Shown: in pieces, positions 45,500 through 53,803 of the stretch
How positions within the stretch are numbered: the stretch's first letter is position 1
Layout: the number at the start of each line of letters is the position of its first letter
Source of the DNA: Eubacterium sp.
GTDB taxonomy: Bacteria > Bacillota > Clostridia > Lachnospirales > Lachnospiraceae
NCBI GenBank assembly: GCA_016292095.1
Contig: JAEFAB010000074.1
Coordinates: forward strand, 1 to 64,000
Length of the DNA stretch: 64,000 nucleotides
Reading direction: 5' to 3'
The notes under the pieces: generated by a model
Databases searched by the model: none
The model's input: only the letters and a program-made list of their open reading frames with translations
Told to the model about the DNA's origin: nothing
Translations under genes and position numbers: made by a program

Positions 45500-45556
45500 G
45501 CTTTTTTCCTATCTTTTTGTTCACATTATTATATGCCCCAAACCGGAAAAATTTCC

Positions 45557-45594
45557 ATAAAAATACCCCCAAAATGTTTCAACATTTCAGGGGT
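45557..45594 (-). terminator. Terminator of the lipoprotein gene
   Basis: CCCCTGAAATG pairs with CATTTTGGGG, followed by a T-rich tail on the minus strand, just past the stop codon of the lipoprotein gene. Confidence 0.8.
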
Positions 45595-45606
45595 TCTTCA
45601 TGTAGA

Positions 45607-45894
45607 CTAGTCTTCCAAATCGGATTCAATTTCATCCACTTTTGTTTCGGCATCATCTACAATATCGCCGACAACACCGTCGTCTTTATGATCCTTTTTT
45701 CTTTCTTTTTCGGTTACCTCTTCTGTCGTCACTTCATCAATTACCGTTTCATCTTCCAGTCGTTCTTCTTCCGTTGTTACTTTTTCCGTTGAAACGGTAT
45801 CTTCATCTGCATTGTCCTTCATTCCGCAGGCAACCAGACCAACAGATGCTGCAACCAACATCATAACCATTACAAAATTTTTCATTGCTTTCAT
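45607..45894 (-). CDS. Small acidic lipoprotein
   Basis: The start at 45894 (MKAMKNF) follows GGAGG at 8 bases; the track ORF is five codons longer. The 95-residue precursor has a lipoprotein signal peptide ending in the lipobox LVAC, so the mature protein of about 73 residues is anchored to the outer face of the membrane. The rest is very rich in Asp, Glu, Thr and Val (TTEEERLEDETV, DEVTTEEVTEKERKKD) and probably unstructured. It is followed by a terminator. I do not recognise a family; a charged spacer or cation-binding role is only a guess. Confidence 0.8.
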   Translation of the reverse strand: MKAMKNFVMVMMLVAASVGLVACGMKDNADEDTVSTEKVTTEEERLEDETVIDEVTTEEVTEKERKKDHKDDGVVGDIVDDAETKVDEIESDLED

Positions 45895-45960
45895 ATAATC
45901 TTCCTCCAATTTTTCTTGGTTCGATTATAGTTTGCGCAATTTCAATTTTTTTATTCAAAT

Positions 45961-46716
45961 TTAACCAATCACATCAGACATATTGTAAAGTCCGGCACCT
46001 TTTCCAGCCAGGTATTTTGCAGCGTCGATGGAACCTTTTGCAAATACCGCTTTGGAGTATGCACGGTGTTTGATTTCAATTACTTCATCAGTTCCTGCAT
46101 AGATTACATCATGGTCACCAACAATAGTTCCGCCGCGAACTGCTGAAATACCGATTTCTTTCTGTTTTCTTTTTTCGCGAACAGTACTTCTGTCGTATGT
46201 ATAATCATATTCATTGTTCAGCACCTGATTAATGCAGTCAGCCAATGCCAACGCTGTTCCGCTTGGTGCATCCAATTTCTGATTGTGATGTTTTTCAACA
46301 ATTTCAATGTCAAAGCCTCTGTTTGCCAATACTTCCGTTGCCATCTGCAACAGTTTCATTAATGTGTTGATTCCAAGAGACATATTTGCTGATTTTAATA
46401 CAGCTACTTTTTTGCTTGCTGCATTGACTTTTTCAAGCTGTTCCGCAGACAGCCCTGTAGTACAAAGCACTACAGGTGTCTGTGTATCCACAGCGTAATC
46501 TAACAAATCATCTACTGCAGATGCGGTAGAGAAATCAATAATTGCATCTGCTTTCACGTCACATTCTTTCACGTTGGAAAATACCGGATAGTTATTTGGT
46601 ACTTCTGTATAAGCATCCACACCGGCAACAATCTGAATGTCCGGATCGTTTTCAATCAGGTCTGTAATAACTCTACCCATTTTGCCATTACAGCCATGCA
46701 TAATTACATTTATCAT
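45961..46716 (-). CDS. dapB: 4-hydroxy-tetrahydrodipicolinate reductase
   Basis: The 251-residue enzyme reduces the DapA product in diaminopimelate and lysine synthesis. It starts with the Rossmann segment MHGCNGKMGRVI, has STASAVDDLLDYA and the catalytic region EKHHNQKLDAPSGTAL, and ends with the conserved VRGGTIVGDHDVIYAG segment. It is 25 bases downstream of dapA and shares the lysine riboswitch control of that gene. Confidence 0.97.
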   Translation of the reverse strand: MINVIMHGCNGKMGRVITDLIENDPDIQIVAGVDAYTEVPNNYPVFSNVKECDVKADAIIDFSTASAVDDLLDYAVDTQTPVVLCTTGLSAEQLEKVNAASKKVAVLKSANMSLGINTLMKLLQMATEVLANRGFDIEIVEKHHNQKLDAPSGTALALADCINQVLNNEYDYTYDRSTVREKRKQKEIGISAVRGGTIVGDHDVIYAGTDEVIEIKHRAYSKAVFAKGSIDAAKYLAGKGAGLYNMSDVIG

Positions 46717-46741
46717 ATGAACCTCCGTCCTCTCTTTTGCA

Positions 46742-47626
46742 TTATAAAATTCCGTAATCTTTCATTGCTTTTTCAAGTCTTACTTTTCCTGCATCTGTCA
46801 TTTCAGTCAATGGTGCACGAACGATTCCTGCTTCATAACCTAACATGTTCATGGCAGCCTTTACAGGAATTGGATTTACTTCGCAGAATAATGCGCCACA
46901 TAAATCAATGGCATCTAACTGTAATTTCAATGCTGTTTCCACATCACCTGCAAGGTAAGATGCAACCATATCATGAACCTGCTTTGGCGCTACGTTAGAC
47001 CATACAGAGATTACACCTTTTCCGCCTAAGGAAAGCAATGGAACAACCTGATCATCATTTCCTGAATAAATATCAAGGCATCCGTCTGCCAATGCAGCAA
47101 GTTTTGCCACCTGGCTAATATTTCCTGATGCTTCCTTAATTGCAACAACGTTTTCAACACCCTTTGCAATACGAACTGCTGTTTCCGGTAAGATGTTTGT
47201 ACCTGTTCTGGATGGAACATTGTACATAATAATTGGAATATTTACAGCATCTGAAATTGCTTTGTAGTATTCAAAAAGTCCGTCCTGAGTAGCCTTGTTG
47301 TAATATGGTGTAACACAAAGGAGTCCGTCTGCTCCCATTTCTTCCGCTTTCTTTGAAAGGTTTACAGCTTCTCTTGTGCAGTTTGAACCTGTACCTGCAA
47401 TTACAGGAACTCTTCCTGCAACTTTATCGATACAATACTTGATTGTATCAAGGTGTTCCTGATCACTCATTGTTGAAGCTTCACCTGTTGTTCCACATAC
47501 GATAATGGAATCTGTTCCTGCGGCAATCTGGTCTTCGATAATCTTTCCAAATGCCTCATAATTAATACTTTCATCCTCATTGAATGGTGTAATAATTGCT
47601 ACACCTGCGCCTGTAAAAATAGACAT
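46742..47626 (-). CDS. dapA: 4-hydroxy-tetrahydrodipicolinate synthase
   Basis: The 294-residue aldolase condenses pyruvate with aspartate semialdehyde, the first committed step to diaminopimelate. It has CGTTGEASTMSDQEH (pyruvate carboxylate loop), the tyrosine and arginine loop MYNVPSRTG, and the Schiff-base Lys in AIKEASGNI. The gene has a good ribosome site and a leader of about 280 bases that contains a lysine riboswitch with an intrinsic terminator. dapB follows directly. Confidence 0.97.
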   Translation of the reverse strand: MSIFTGAGVAIITPFNEDESINYEAFGKIIEDQIAAGTDSIIVCGTTGEASTMSDQEHLDTIKYCIDKVAGRVPVIAGTGSNCTREAVNLSKKAEEMGADGLLCVTPYYNKATQDGLFEYYKAISDAVNIPIIMYNVPSRTGTNILPETAVRIAKGVENVVAIKEASGNISQVAKLAALADGCLDIYSGNDDQVVPLLSLGGKGVISVWSNVAPKQVHDMVASYLAGDVETALKLQLDAIDLCGALFCEVNPIPVKAAMNMLGYEAGIVRAPLTEMTDAGKVRLEKAMKDYGIL

Positions 47627-47693
47627 GTTTCATTCCTCCTAAATAATATGTATTTCATTAAACTTTAGTATTCTACTTTTATGCATTATAAAA

Positions 47694-47714
47694 GGGAGCT
47701 TATGCAAAGCTCCC
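47694..47714 (-). terminator. Riboswitch-controlled terminator before dapA
   Basis: GGGAGCTT pairs with AAGCTCCC, followed by TTTTAT on the minus strand. It lies directly after the lysine aptamer, so it is the expression platform that stops transcription when lysine is bound. Confidence 0.88.
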
Positions 47715-47732
47715 TACAAGTCTCACTGCTTA

Positions 47733-47897
47733 TAAGTAGCTCTCCATCTTTCGATGACAGTCACATAGCTGTTAACTATATGCCCAGGAAAAATATTCCG
47801 CAACATTTAACCTTCGGCGCCACATCCTTTCTGAAATGTTCTTCTGCCTGCGGGGCATCCCATTTCTTACTCTTAAGTAGCGCGACCTCTACTATCG
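47733..47897 (-). promoter_or_regulatory. Lysine riboswitch (L box)
   Basis: On the minus strand the leader contains the conserved L-box segments in order: AGTAGAGGTCGCG at the 5' side, GTGGCGCCGAAG in the centre, CTGGGCATA, GACTGTCATCGAAAGATGGAGAGCTACTT at the 3' side. The ends AGTAG and CTACT close the P1 helix. The same order and spacing occur in the Bacillus lysC leader. Lysine binding should favour the adjacent terminator, lowering dapA and dapB expression. Confidence 0.92.
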
Positions 47898-47910
47898 TTT
47901 AACTCTTTCT

Positions 47911-47939
47911 ATCATAACATTGTAAAAATTGTCTGTCAA
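47911..47939 (-). promoter_or_regulatory. Promoter of the riboswitch-dapA-dapB transcript
   Basis: On the minus strand TTGACA (47939-47934), a 17-base spacer and TATGAT (47916-47911) lie just before the aptamer, so the transcript would start about 10 bases upstream of P1. Confidence 0.75.
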
Positions 47940-47981
47940 CACTTACTATAGTCTATTCCGACTTTTTCGAATTGACACCGT

Positions 47982-49232
47982 TTATTCCACAACCACATCT
48001 TCTTTCGGGTTATCCTTCGGAGTACTGTATTTCTTTTTGCCGTATCCCTTTGGCATTCCGATTTTCATATACAATTTACCCAATCCGGTAATATCTCCTG
48101 TATAATGATTAAACATTGCCGAAGCTCCGTTTCTGCGGTCAGTTGTCTGGAATGAGAACCAGGCATAACGCTCTACATAATCTCTCTCATCCAGTTTTTC
48201 GATTACCTTCTTCATATAATGGCGTACAACTTTTCTGGCCCTTGCGTCCACGCTTGGCACCCCACTAATGGCAAACTCAGTTACCCAGATTGGCTTATGA
48301 TACATTTCATATGCTTCATCCACCAATTTAATAAAGGCATCAACACCATCATCATCATACCAGTTCCAGTAATGATGAAGTGGAATAAAATCAAATTCCC
48401 AGCCTCTCTGATCCACTTTTTTCATAAACGGCTGGAACCAATCCTTGGACCAGGATGGCAACAATGCTGTGGCAGGCGCCCCTACCAAAACATTTCCTTT
48501 ATTCGCGAATACAGTTTCTAATCCACCCATAACTTCATCTACAGTCAGATTTGCCTGTTCCGCCAAATCCGGTTCGTTGTAACACAACATGTAAGTGAAA
48601 TCATACGCATTGAACAACTGCATATTACGTTCATCTGAGGAACCAATACTCCAAAGCATCGGAACATATTCCAAATCCTGGAATGAAGTGTATTTGAACG
48701 GATACATCGCCCAGTTATAATACCAGGAAACTCCCCAGTCTACTGCATCCAGATTCATCGCCATATCTTTGTTGGTACAAAATCCTTTTTTGTTTACAAA
48801 GAATGTATTGATATCAGAATTCAGAACCGACCCATTCTCCATATCTGCTTCAACATATACCGTATGCTTTGTAACCTTTGTATCGTAATAAGTACAGGTG
48901 GTAGTTTCCCCATCAGTTGTTTCAATCAACTGATCATCCACATAGACTTTATATCCGGAAACCTTCCCCAAACTTTCTGCGCTGTTCCATGTGATTTTCA
49001 TGGTTCCGGCAGCCTTTAACGAACCTGCAGCGGGAGAAACCACTGCGGTATTCTCCCACTGCTCCTTGTTCGCTTTAATATCTTTTTTTTCTTCTTTTAC
49101 CGCATTTTCCTTGCTCTGTTTTGCGGTATTTTCTGTTTTGCTTTTATTGTCATATTTTGCGAAGCAAACACCGCCTGCGATGGCTGCACAACATACGACT
49201 AATGCTAGGATTATTACTGATTTTTTTCTCAT
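47982..49232 (-). CDS. Membrane-anchored GH128-type endo-beta-1,3-glucanase
   Basis: The 416-residue protein has an N-terminal hydrophobic segment (about 5-25) that lacks a clean cleavage site or a lipobox and probably anchors it. A lysine-rich linker, an Ig/Fn3-like module (about 62-150, ending VNKKGF) and a glycosidase domain (about 155-400) follow. The acid/base Glu is in CYNEPD and the nucleophile in WVTEFA, the pattern of GH128 (Asl1-like) beta-1,3-glucanases. Unlike its two paralogues it has no C-terminal lysine-rich module. The gene starts two bases after the 510-aa paralogue and has only a weak ribosome site, so translation is probably coupled. Confidence 0.82.
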   Translation of the reverse strand: MRKKSVIILALVVCCAAIAGGVCFAKYDNKSKTENTAKQSKENAVKEEKKDIKANKEQWENTAVVSPAAGSLKAAGTMKITWNSAESLGKVSGYKVYVDDQLIETTDGETTTCTYYDTKVTKHTVYVEADMENGSVLNSDINTFFVNKKGFCTNKDMAMNLDAVDWGVSWYYNWAMYPFKYTSFQDLEYVPMLWSIGSSDERNMQLFNAYDFTYMLCYNEPDLAEQANLTVDEVMGGLETVFANKGNVLVGAPATALLPSWSKDWFQPFMKKVDQRGWEFDFIPLHHYWNWYDDDGVDAFIKLVDEAYEMYHKPIWVTEFAISGVPSVDARARKVVRHYMKKVIEKLDERDYVERYAWFSFQTTDRRNGASAMFNHYTGDITGLGKLYMKIGMPKGYGKKKYSTPKDNPKEDVVVE

Positions 49233-49233
49233 T

Positions 49234-50766
49234 TTACTTCGTTTTTACTTTAACCGGTGTAATCTTACTCCAGCCATAGTATACCTTTTTACCAAGAATC
49301 ATTTTATATGCTCTTACCCTAACATAATATTTAATCTTTTTCAATTTCTTTTTCTTGATTTGTTTCTTCTGTTTCTTTGTGAAAGTAACTTTAATTTTTG
49401 AAGAAATCTTTGATACGGCTTTTGTCTTGGCACCTTTCATTTTCTTATTGGTTCCATACTGAACTTCGTATCCGGAGGCTCTCTTCACTTCCTTGATGGA
49501 ATAGGTAAATGCTTTCTTCTTTCCACCTACATCAAAGAGATTTGTCTGGATTGCTGCAGCGCATCCGGCAACAGAAGTGTTTACTGATGTCGAAGAATTT
49601 ACGCCATAGGTTTTTGCCTTATATCCTGCAGGGTTACCAATCTGAGCATACATCTTTCCGATGTTTGTAAGCACACCCGTATCGTAATCATACAATGCAG
49701 ATGATGAAGCATCAGAACCATAAAGATTTGGAACAAACCAAGCATATCGTTCTACATAACTTCTTTCATTTAATCCCTTACAAATTGTTTTCAGGAATTC
49801 TTCAGCCTTAGCTCTTTCTTTCTGATTTGCATCACCCTTTAACCACAACGCAAACTCAGTAATCCAAATAGGCTTCTTATATTTGTCATAAGTTTCATCA
49901 ATCATTAACAAAAATTCTTTGGATGTTTTGCTACTGTAGTTTTCATAATACTTATGAACAGAAATGAATGTTGTATTAGCTTTATCATTTACAGATAAAC
50001 CATTCCAGTATTCACTCCACCACTTTGATTCTACGAGCGGGCTTGCCGTAGAAATTGCAGGAGAACCTAATTTAAGGTTTCCTTTATTTGGTACAAAGTA
50101 GTTTTTCCATCTGGATGCAGCAATACTTGCACGAATATTTGATTCCCACTGTAAATCCGGTTCATTAAATCCTAATAAATACTTATAACCTGCTTCTTTA
50201 ATTCTTGTGAAAGTTTCTGTCTTCAAACCACCTTCACCGTAAATCATTGGAACAAATTCCAAATCATAGAATTTTGTGTTCTTTTCCTTCATATCTTTAA
50301 AAGAACTTGTACCCCAGTCGTAGTACCAGCCTAAATTCAGGTCAGCCGGATCAACAGCATTTCCCATGTCCTTGTTGTTTACACCAAGACCTTTCTTTGT
50401 AACATAGAATGTTCTTGTATTTGTTTTTACTGTAGTACCGTCTTTCAGTTTTGCCTCAATATAAGCAGTGTGTTTACTAACAGATGTAGTATACATTTCA
50501 GCAGACATCACTTCTGCTGTAGTTGGGTTTAATGTACTCAGTTTTTTTCCATCCACATAAACAACATAAGATGCTACATCATCCAGGTTATTATTCCATT
50601 TAACATCAATATAACCTGCACCAACTAACTTTCCTTCTTCCGGAGCAACAATTGCTGTTTTACTCCATTCATCACTCGTTTCAGCAGAAACTGCTTTTGA
50701 TTCTGTAAGTGTAATTCCGCTTACAAACATTGCAGCCACCAATAACATAGAAATAATTTTTTTCAT
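49234..50766 (-). CDS. Secreted GH128-type endo-beta-1,3-glucanase with C-terminal Fn3-like module
   Basis: The 510-residue protein has a signal peptide (about 1-28, cut near VSAET), the same N-terminal module as its neighbours (WSKTAIVAPEEGKL to YVTKKG, about 32-130), a GH128 barrel (about 135-385, catalytic Glu in GFNEPD and WITEFA) and a very basic C-terminal Fn3-like module (about 410-510, with many KK pairs, closing YGWSKITPVKVKTK). GGAGG precedes the ATG. It is followed two bases later by the membrane-anchored paralogue. The expected substrate is an extracellular beta-1,3-glucan such as fungal, algal or callose-type glucan. Confidence 0.85.
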   Translation of the reverse strand: MKKIISMLLVAAMFVSGITLTESKAVSAETSDEWSKTAIVAPEEGKLVGAGYIDVKWNNNLDDVASYVVYVDGKKLSTLNPTTAEVMSAEMYTTSVSKHTAYIEAKLKDGTTVKTNTRTFYVTKKGLGVNNKDMGNAVDPADLNLGWYYDWGTSSFKDMKEKNTKFYDLEFVPMIYGEGGLKTETFTRIKEAGYKYLLGFNEPDLQWESNIRASIAASRWKNYFVPNKGNLKLGSPAISTASPLVESKWWSEYWNGLSVNDKANTTFISVHKYYENYSSKTSKEFLLMIDETYDKYKKPIWITEFALWLKGDANQKERAKAEEFLKTICKGLNERSYVERYAWFVPNLYGSDASSSALYDYDTGVLTNIGKMYAQIGNPAGYKAKTYGVNSSTSVNTSVAGCAAAIQTNLFDVGGKKKAFTYSIKEVKRASGYEVQYGTNKKMKGAKTKAVSKISSKIKVTFTKKQKKQIKKKKLKKIKYYVRVRAYKMILGKKVYYGWSKITPVKVKTK

Positions 50767-50884
50767 TTTATTTCCTCCATCATACTTTGTTTTTTGAATC
50801 TTTCCTTATAATACAAAAGGGCAGAATGAATTATATGCACCCATATAACCCTTTCCACCCTTTCAACTGTTTAAAAGATTATGA

Positions 50885-52249
50885 TTATCTTACAACTGCG
50901 GTTTTCTTCTTTGACCATTTTCCATATACTTTATTTCCAAGAGAGTCTAAATTGTATCCTCTAACCTGGATATAAACAAATGAACCTGATTTTAACTTCT
51001 TAATTGTTAAAGATGTCTTTTTAGTTTTCTTTGATTTAGCACCCTTCATGTTGGATTTCTTAGAATACTTGTATTCGTATCCAACAGCATTTTTAGCCGC
51101 ACCTTTTAATACAACTTTAACTTTCTTCTTAGATGGGCTCTTTGCACTCTTAATCTTTGGAGCAGCTGGTTTCTTAGTCTTTACATAATGAGCCTTTAAA
51201 GTAATATCCTTTGTTACGCCCTTTGTAAAGTCATACTTAGCACCACCTAATGTATAGTAATCAATTGTATAGTTCTTCTTTCCAAGCTTCATTGATGTAG
51301 AAGATGAAATGGAAGCTCTAGCACCTTTGTTTACATAAGTAGCATAAGTCTTTCCGTTTCCTGTGAAAGAAACCTTGTACTGATGTCCAGCGATTACCTT
51401 TAAGTTAGAGATATCGACCTGACCCTTCATACCGATTTCATCCGGATATGAATTTAAGTATGCACCTAATGTGAACATAATTCCCATAGATGTTCCACCA
51501 TAAGTCTTAGGAATAGTTACTTTACATGTAATGTTCTGTCCTTCTGCCTTTGTAGAATCTAAAATTAAAGAACCATCTAATTCAGCACCTGAGATGCTGT
51601 CAAATTCAACTTTTGGTTCACCCTTTGAAACAGGATCATAAGCCTTAAAGAATGCATGTTTCTGAGAAACTGTTTCTTTCATAGGCTGGCTACTTCCATC
51701 CAAAATCGGATTTCCATCATCATCCTTCAATTCTTTTGTTGTTGATAATGTACTCTTAATATTGAATGAAATTGTATAACTACGTCCTTTTTCTACCGGA
51801 ATACCTTTTAATTCAAAATGTAAACCGTATGGGTTATCACCTACAAGTTTTCCTTTATCATTGTACTGTCCATCCCATCCACTGTTCTTTACATAAAATG
51901 AAACAGCATCTGCTACATTCGGATTAGAAACAAAATATCCTTCTGTATAACTCTTGTAGCTATCTGCCTCTTCCAAACCTGCTTTATATTCCGCATCAGT
52001 AATTCTTCCTGCTGCATAGTCAGCTTCTACCTGTTTGATTTTTTTCTGGATTTCTTCCTCTAATGCAATCGCCCATTCTGTTTTCTGACCGTTGACTACA
52101 TCACAAACAGAAAAACTTGACCACTTTCCTGATGTAGCTACATTTGCACCATTTGCAGCATGAGCAGCTGAAACAATGCTGGCAGAACCAATCACCATAG
52201 ACATTGCTAATGTAACTGCAGTGATTTTTTTCATTAAAATCTTTCTCAC
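50885..52249 (-). CDS. Secreted non-catalytic protein with binding-type domains and Fn3-like tail
   Basis: The start is the GTG at 52249, which has AGGAGG 8 bases upstream. The 454-residue protein has a signal peptide (cut near ANGAN), a beta-rich domain (about 35-290) that resembles carbohydrate-binding jelly rolls (EKGRSYTISFNIKST), a Listeria/Bacteroides-type repeat (about 290-350, YTIDYYTLGGAKYDF) and a lysine-rich Fn3-like tail (about 360-454). No catalytic motif is seen. A charged helical insert sits near residues 60-100. It lies within the GH128 cluster, so a glucan- or wall-binding role is likely but unproven. Confidence 0.72.
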   Translation of the reverse strand: MRKILMKKITAVTLAMSMVIGSASIVSAAHAANGANVATSGKWSSFSVCDVVNGQKTEWAIALEEEIQKKIKQVEADYAAGRITDAEYKAGLEEADSYKSYTEGYFVSNPNVADAVSFYVKNSGWDGQYNDKGKLVGDNPYGLHFELKGIPVEKGRSYTISFNIKSTLSTTKELKDDDGNPILDGSSQPMKETVSQKHAFFKAYDPVSKGEPKVEFDSISGAELDGSLILDSTKAEGQNITCKVTIPKTYGGTSMGIMFTLGAYLNSYPDEIGMKGQVDISNLKVIAGHQYKVSFTGNGKTYATYVNKGARASISSSTSMKLGKKNYTIDYYTLGGAKYDFTKGVTKDITLKAHYVKTKKPAAPKIKSAKSPSKKKVKVVLKGAAKNAVGYEYKYSKKSNMKGAKSKKTKKTSLTIKKLKSGSFVYIQVRGYNLDSLGNKVYGKWSKKKTAVVR

Positions 52250-52281
52250 TTTTAATTCCTCCTCTTATTTCACTCGTAAAT

Positions 52282-52313
52282 AGTAGCCCAATGCTTCTGC
52301 ATTGGGCACTACT
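52282..52313 (-). terminator. Intercistronic hairpin between two secreted-protein genes
   Basis: AGTAGTGCCCAATGC pairs with GCATTGGGCTACT around an AGAA loop. The following T tract is weak (ATTTACG), so this may be a partial terminator or an RNA-stability element that lowers expression of the downstream gene. Confidence 0.55.
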
Positions 52314-52337
52314 TAAATTTCTTTTTTCAAAGAACAA

Positions 52338-53504
52338 TTATTTTTTAATTTTAACCTTAACTGTCTTGCTGAATTTTCCAGCTTTGTAACCATTTGCTGC
52401 TAATGCGCGAACTTTAACTTTGTAAGTTTTGCCCTTCTTGAATGTTCCTTTAGCAACAAGTTTCTTTGCTCCTACCTTAGAAGTATATTTCTTCGTTCCA
52501 ATCTTAATCTGATACTTCTTAGCTCCTGTAACTTTCTTCCAAGATACTGTGATTTTACCTTTCTTGTTGTTCTTAGCTTTAACCTTAGTAACCTGTGCGA
52601 ATACTTTTGCAACAGCCTTCTTTGTTGTCTTTTCAACAGGCTTCTTTGTTGTTGCAGGTGCTGCTGTAGAATCATCTTCCCACTTTGTAGGAACTTCAAC
52701 ATATTCAGGATTTAATCCTAAGTCTGTAACTGTGAAATCACTTACATATACATGACCATGCCATCCATTTTCAACAGCTGTCACAATGTCTGAAATATCA
52801 TTTCCTCCCTGATCCTGCTGTGCATCAAATGCTCCAAGCATAACTGTAGTTTTGAACGAATCTAAACCAACCCAGTTTGTGAAAGTATAAGTAAAGGTCT
52901 TTGAAGTTGTTCCAAGTGCAACAACCTGCTTGTTTCCAGATATAACATCACCTTCATATGGTGCGATATCAACCTCTGAACCATCATCTCCTTTAATCTT
53001 TCCACCAACTGCAAAATATGCATACTTCTTTTCATCTGCTGATGCAGTGAATTCTACTTTATAATTATGTCCTGGAATAGCAGGAACATCAACGAATGCC
53101 TGAATAGACCATGGGTTAATTCTATATGGACTAAAATCCCACATAGCATCCCAACCAGTATTAGCAATATTAATATCAAATCCTTTTGAGGCCTGTGTGG
53201 CTGACTGTGTCTGTCCTACAGATGGATTATTGGCAGCACCTTCCGCACCGTTTCCTCTTAACCAACCTGAGATGGTTTCATTTGTTCCGTTCATTACTAC
53301 TGAATCAATGTAACCTTCGTTTCCGGCCTGAGAAGGTACATACTGTCCACCCTGTGAGAAGGACCAATTTGAATATGTAACCTCAACTGGCTCCGGAGTA
53401 TCTCCAGCATTTACATTTTTTGCTGTGTTTACTCCTACTGCTAATGTTGCAACTAACGCTAGGGATAAAGTCCCTACCATAACTTTGTCGAAAATTTTTC
53501 TCAT
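52338..53504 (-). CDS. Secreted non-catalytic protein with CBM-like domain and Fn3-like tail
   Basis: The ATG at 53504 (MRKIFDKV) lies 7 bases after AGGAGG; the track ORF starts two codons earlier at a GTG. The 388-residue protein has a signal peptide (about 1-33, cut near NVNAGDT), a beta-rich domain (about 40-265) with aromatic residues typical of sugar binding (WDAMWDFSPYRINPW, GHNYKVEFTASADEKKYAYF), a Thr/Pro/Lys linker and a lysine-rich Fn3-like module (about 305-388). No catalytic residues are evident. Two AAACGTTT palindromes lie upstream, one between the promoter and the ribosome site, suggesting repression by a LacI-family protein. Confidence 0.72.
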   Translation of the reverse strand: MRKIFDKVMVGTLSLALVATLAVGVNTAKNVNAGDTPEPVEVTYSNWSFSQGGQYVPSQAGNEGYIDSVVMNGTNETISGWLRGNGAEGAANNPSVGQTQSATQASKGFDINIANTGWDAMWDFSPYRINPWSIQAFVDVPAIPGHNYKVEFTASADEKKYAYFAVGGKIKGDDGSEVDIAPYEGDVISGNKQVVALGTTSKTFTYTFTNWVGLDSFKTTVMLGAFDAQQDQGGNDISDIVTAVENGWHGHVYVSDFTVTDLGLNPEYVEVPTKWEDDSTAAPATTKKPVEKTTKKAVAKVFAQVTKVKAKNNKKGKITVSWKKVTGAKKYQIKIGTKKYTSKVGAKKLVAKGTFKKGKTYKVKVRALAANGYKAGKFSKTVKVKIKK

Positions 53505-53519
53505 TTTCACTCCTCCTTA

Positions 53520-53529
53520 AAAACGTTTT
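53520..53529. promoter_or_regulatory. LacI-type operator-like palindrome AAAACGTTTT
   Basis: A perfect 10-base palindrome with the central CG typical of LacI-family operators, four bases upstream of the AAGGAGGAG ribosome site of the 388-aa secreted protein gene. In this place a bound repressor would block elongation or initiation. The regulator is not in the window. Confidence 0.4.
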
Positions 53530-53560
53530 GAAAACTCTTATTTTCAGTTAGACATATTTT

Positions 53561-53590
53561 ATCATAATATTTTTTTAAATACAATCTCAA
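53561..53590 (-). promoter_or_regulatory. Candidate promoter of the 388-aa secreted protein gene
   Basis: On the minus strand TTGAGA (53590-53585), an 18-base spacer and TATGAT (53566-53561) lie upstream of the operator-like palindrome. A second AAACGTTT palindrome is at 53722. The rest of the 53.5-53.8 kb gap is AT-rich and shows no gene. Confidence 0.45.
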
Positions 53591-53721
53591 AATAGAAGGT
53601 TTTCACAAATAAAACTCTTTTTATCCTTAAATACCGTCATTTTTAACATAAACATTCCTTGATACCTCAAAAATGTATTATTAAAAATGCATAATTTCCC
53701 ATCGTTTAACCGCTATTTTTG

Positions 53722-53729
53722 AAACGTTT
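53722..53729. promoter_or_regulatory. Second operator-like palindrome AAACGTTT
   Basis: An 8-base palindrome within GAAACGTTTTAATC, about 200 bases from the first. Paired sites at this distance could allow looping, which is typical for LacI-family regulators, but this is weak evidence alone. Confidence 0.3.
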
Positions 53730-53803
53730 TAATCATATTTTTGTTTTTTGCCAACTTTTATCTCCACTATTATATTAAAAATTTCAAATACACTTGGCTG
53801 TTT

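Noticed and set aside
47640-47980. T-box leader before dapA
   Set aside because: No T-box sequence or specifier stem is seen, and the conserved segments match the lysine riboswitch in order.
49081-49180. Lipobox in the 416-aa glucanase N-terminus
   Set aside because: The cysteines occur in VVCC and GGVC contexts without the required small residue at the -1 position, so a plain membrane anchor is more likely.
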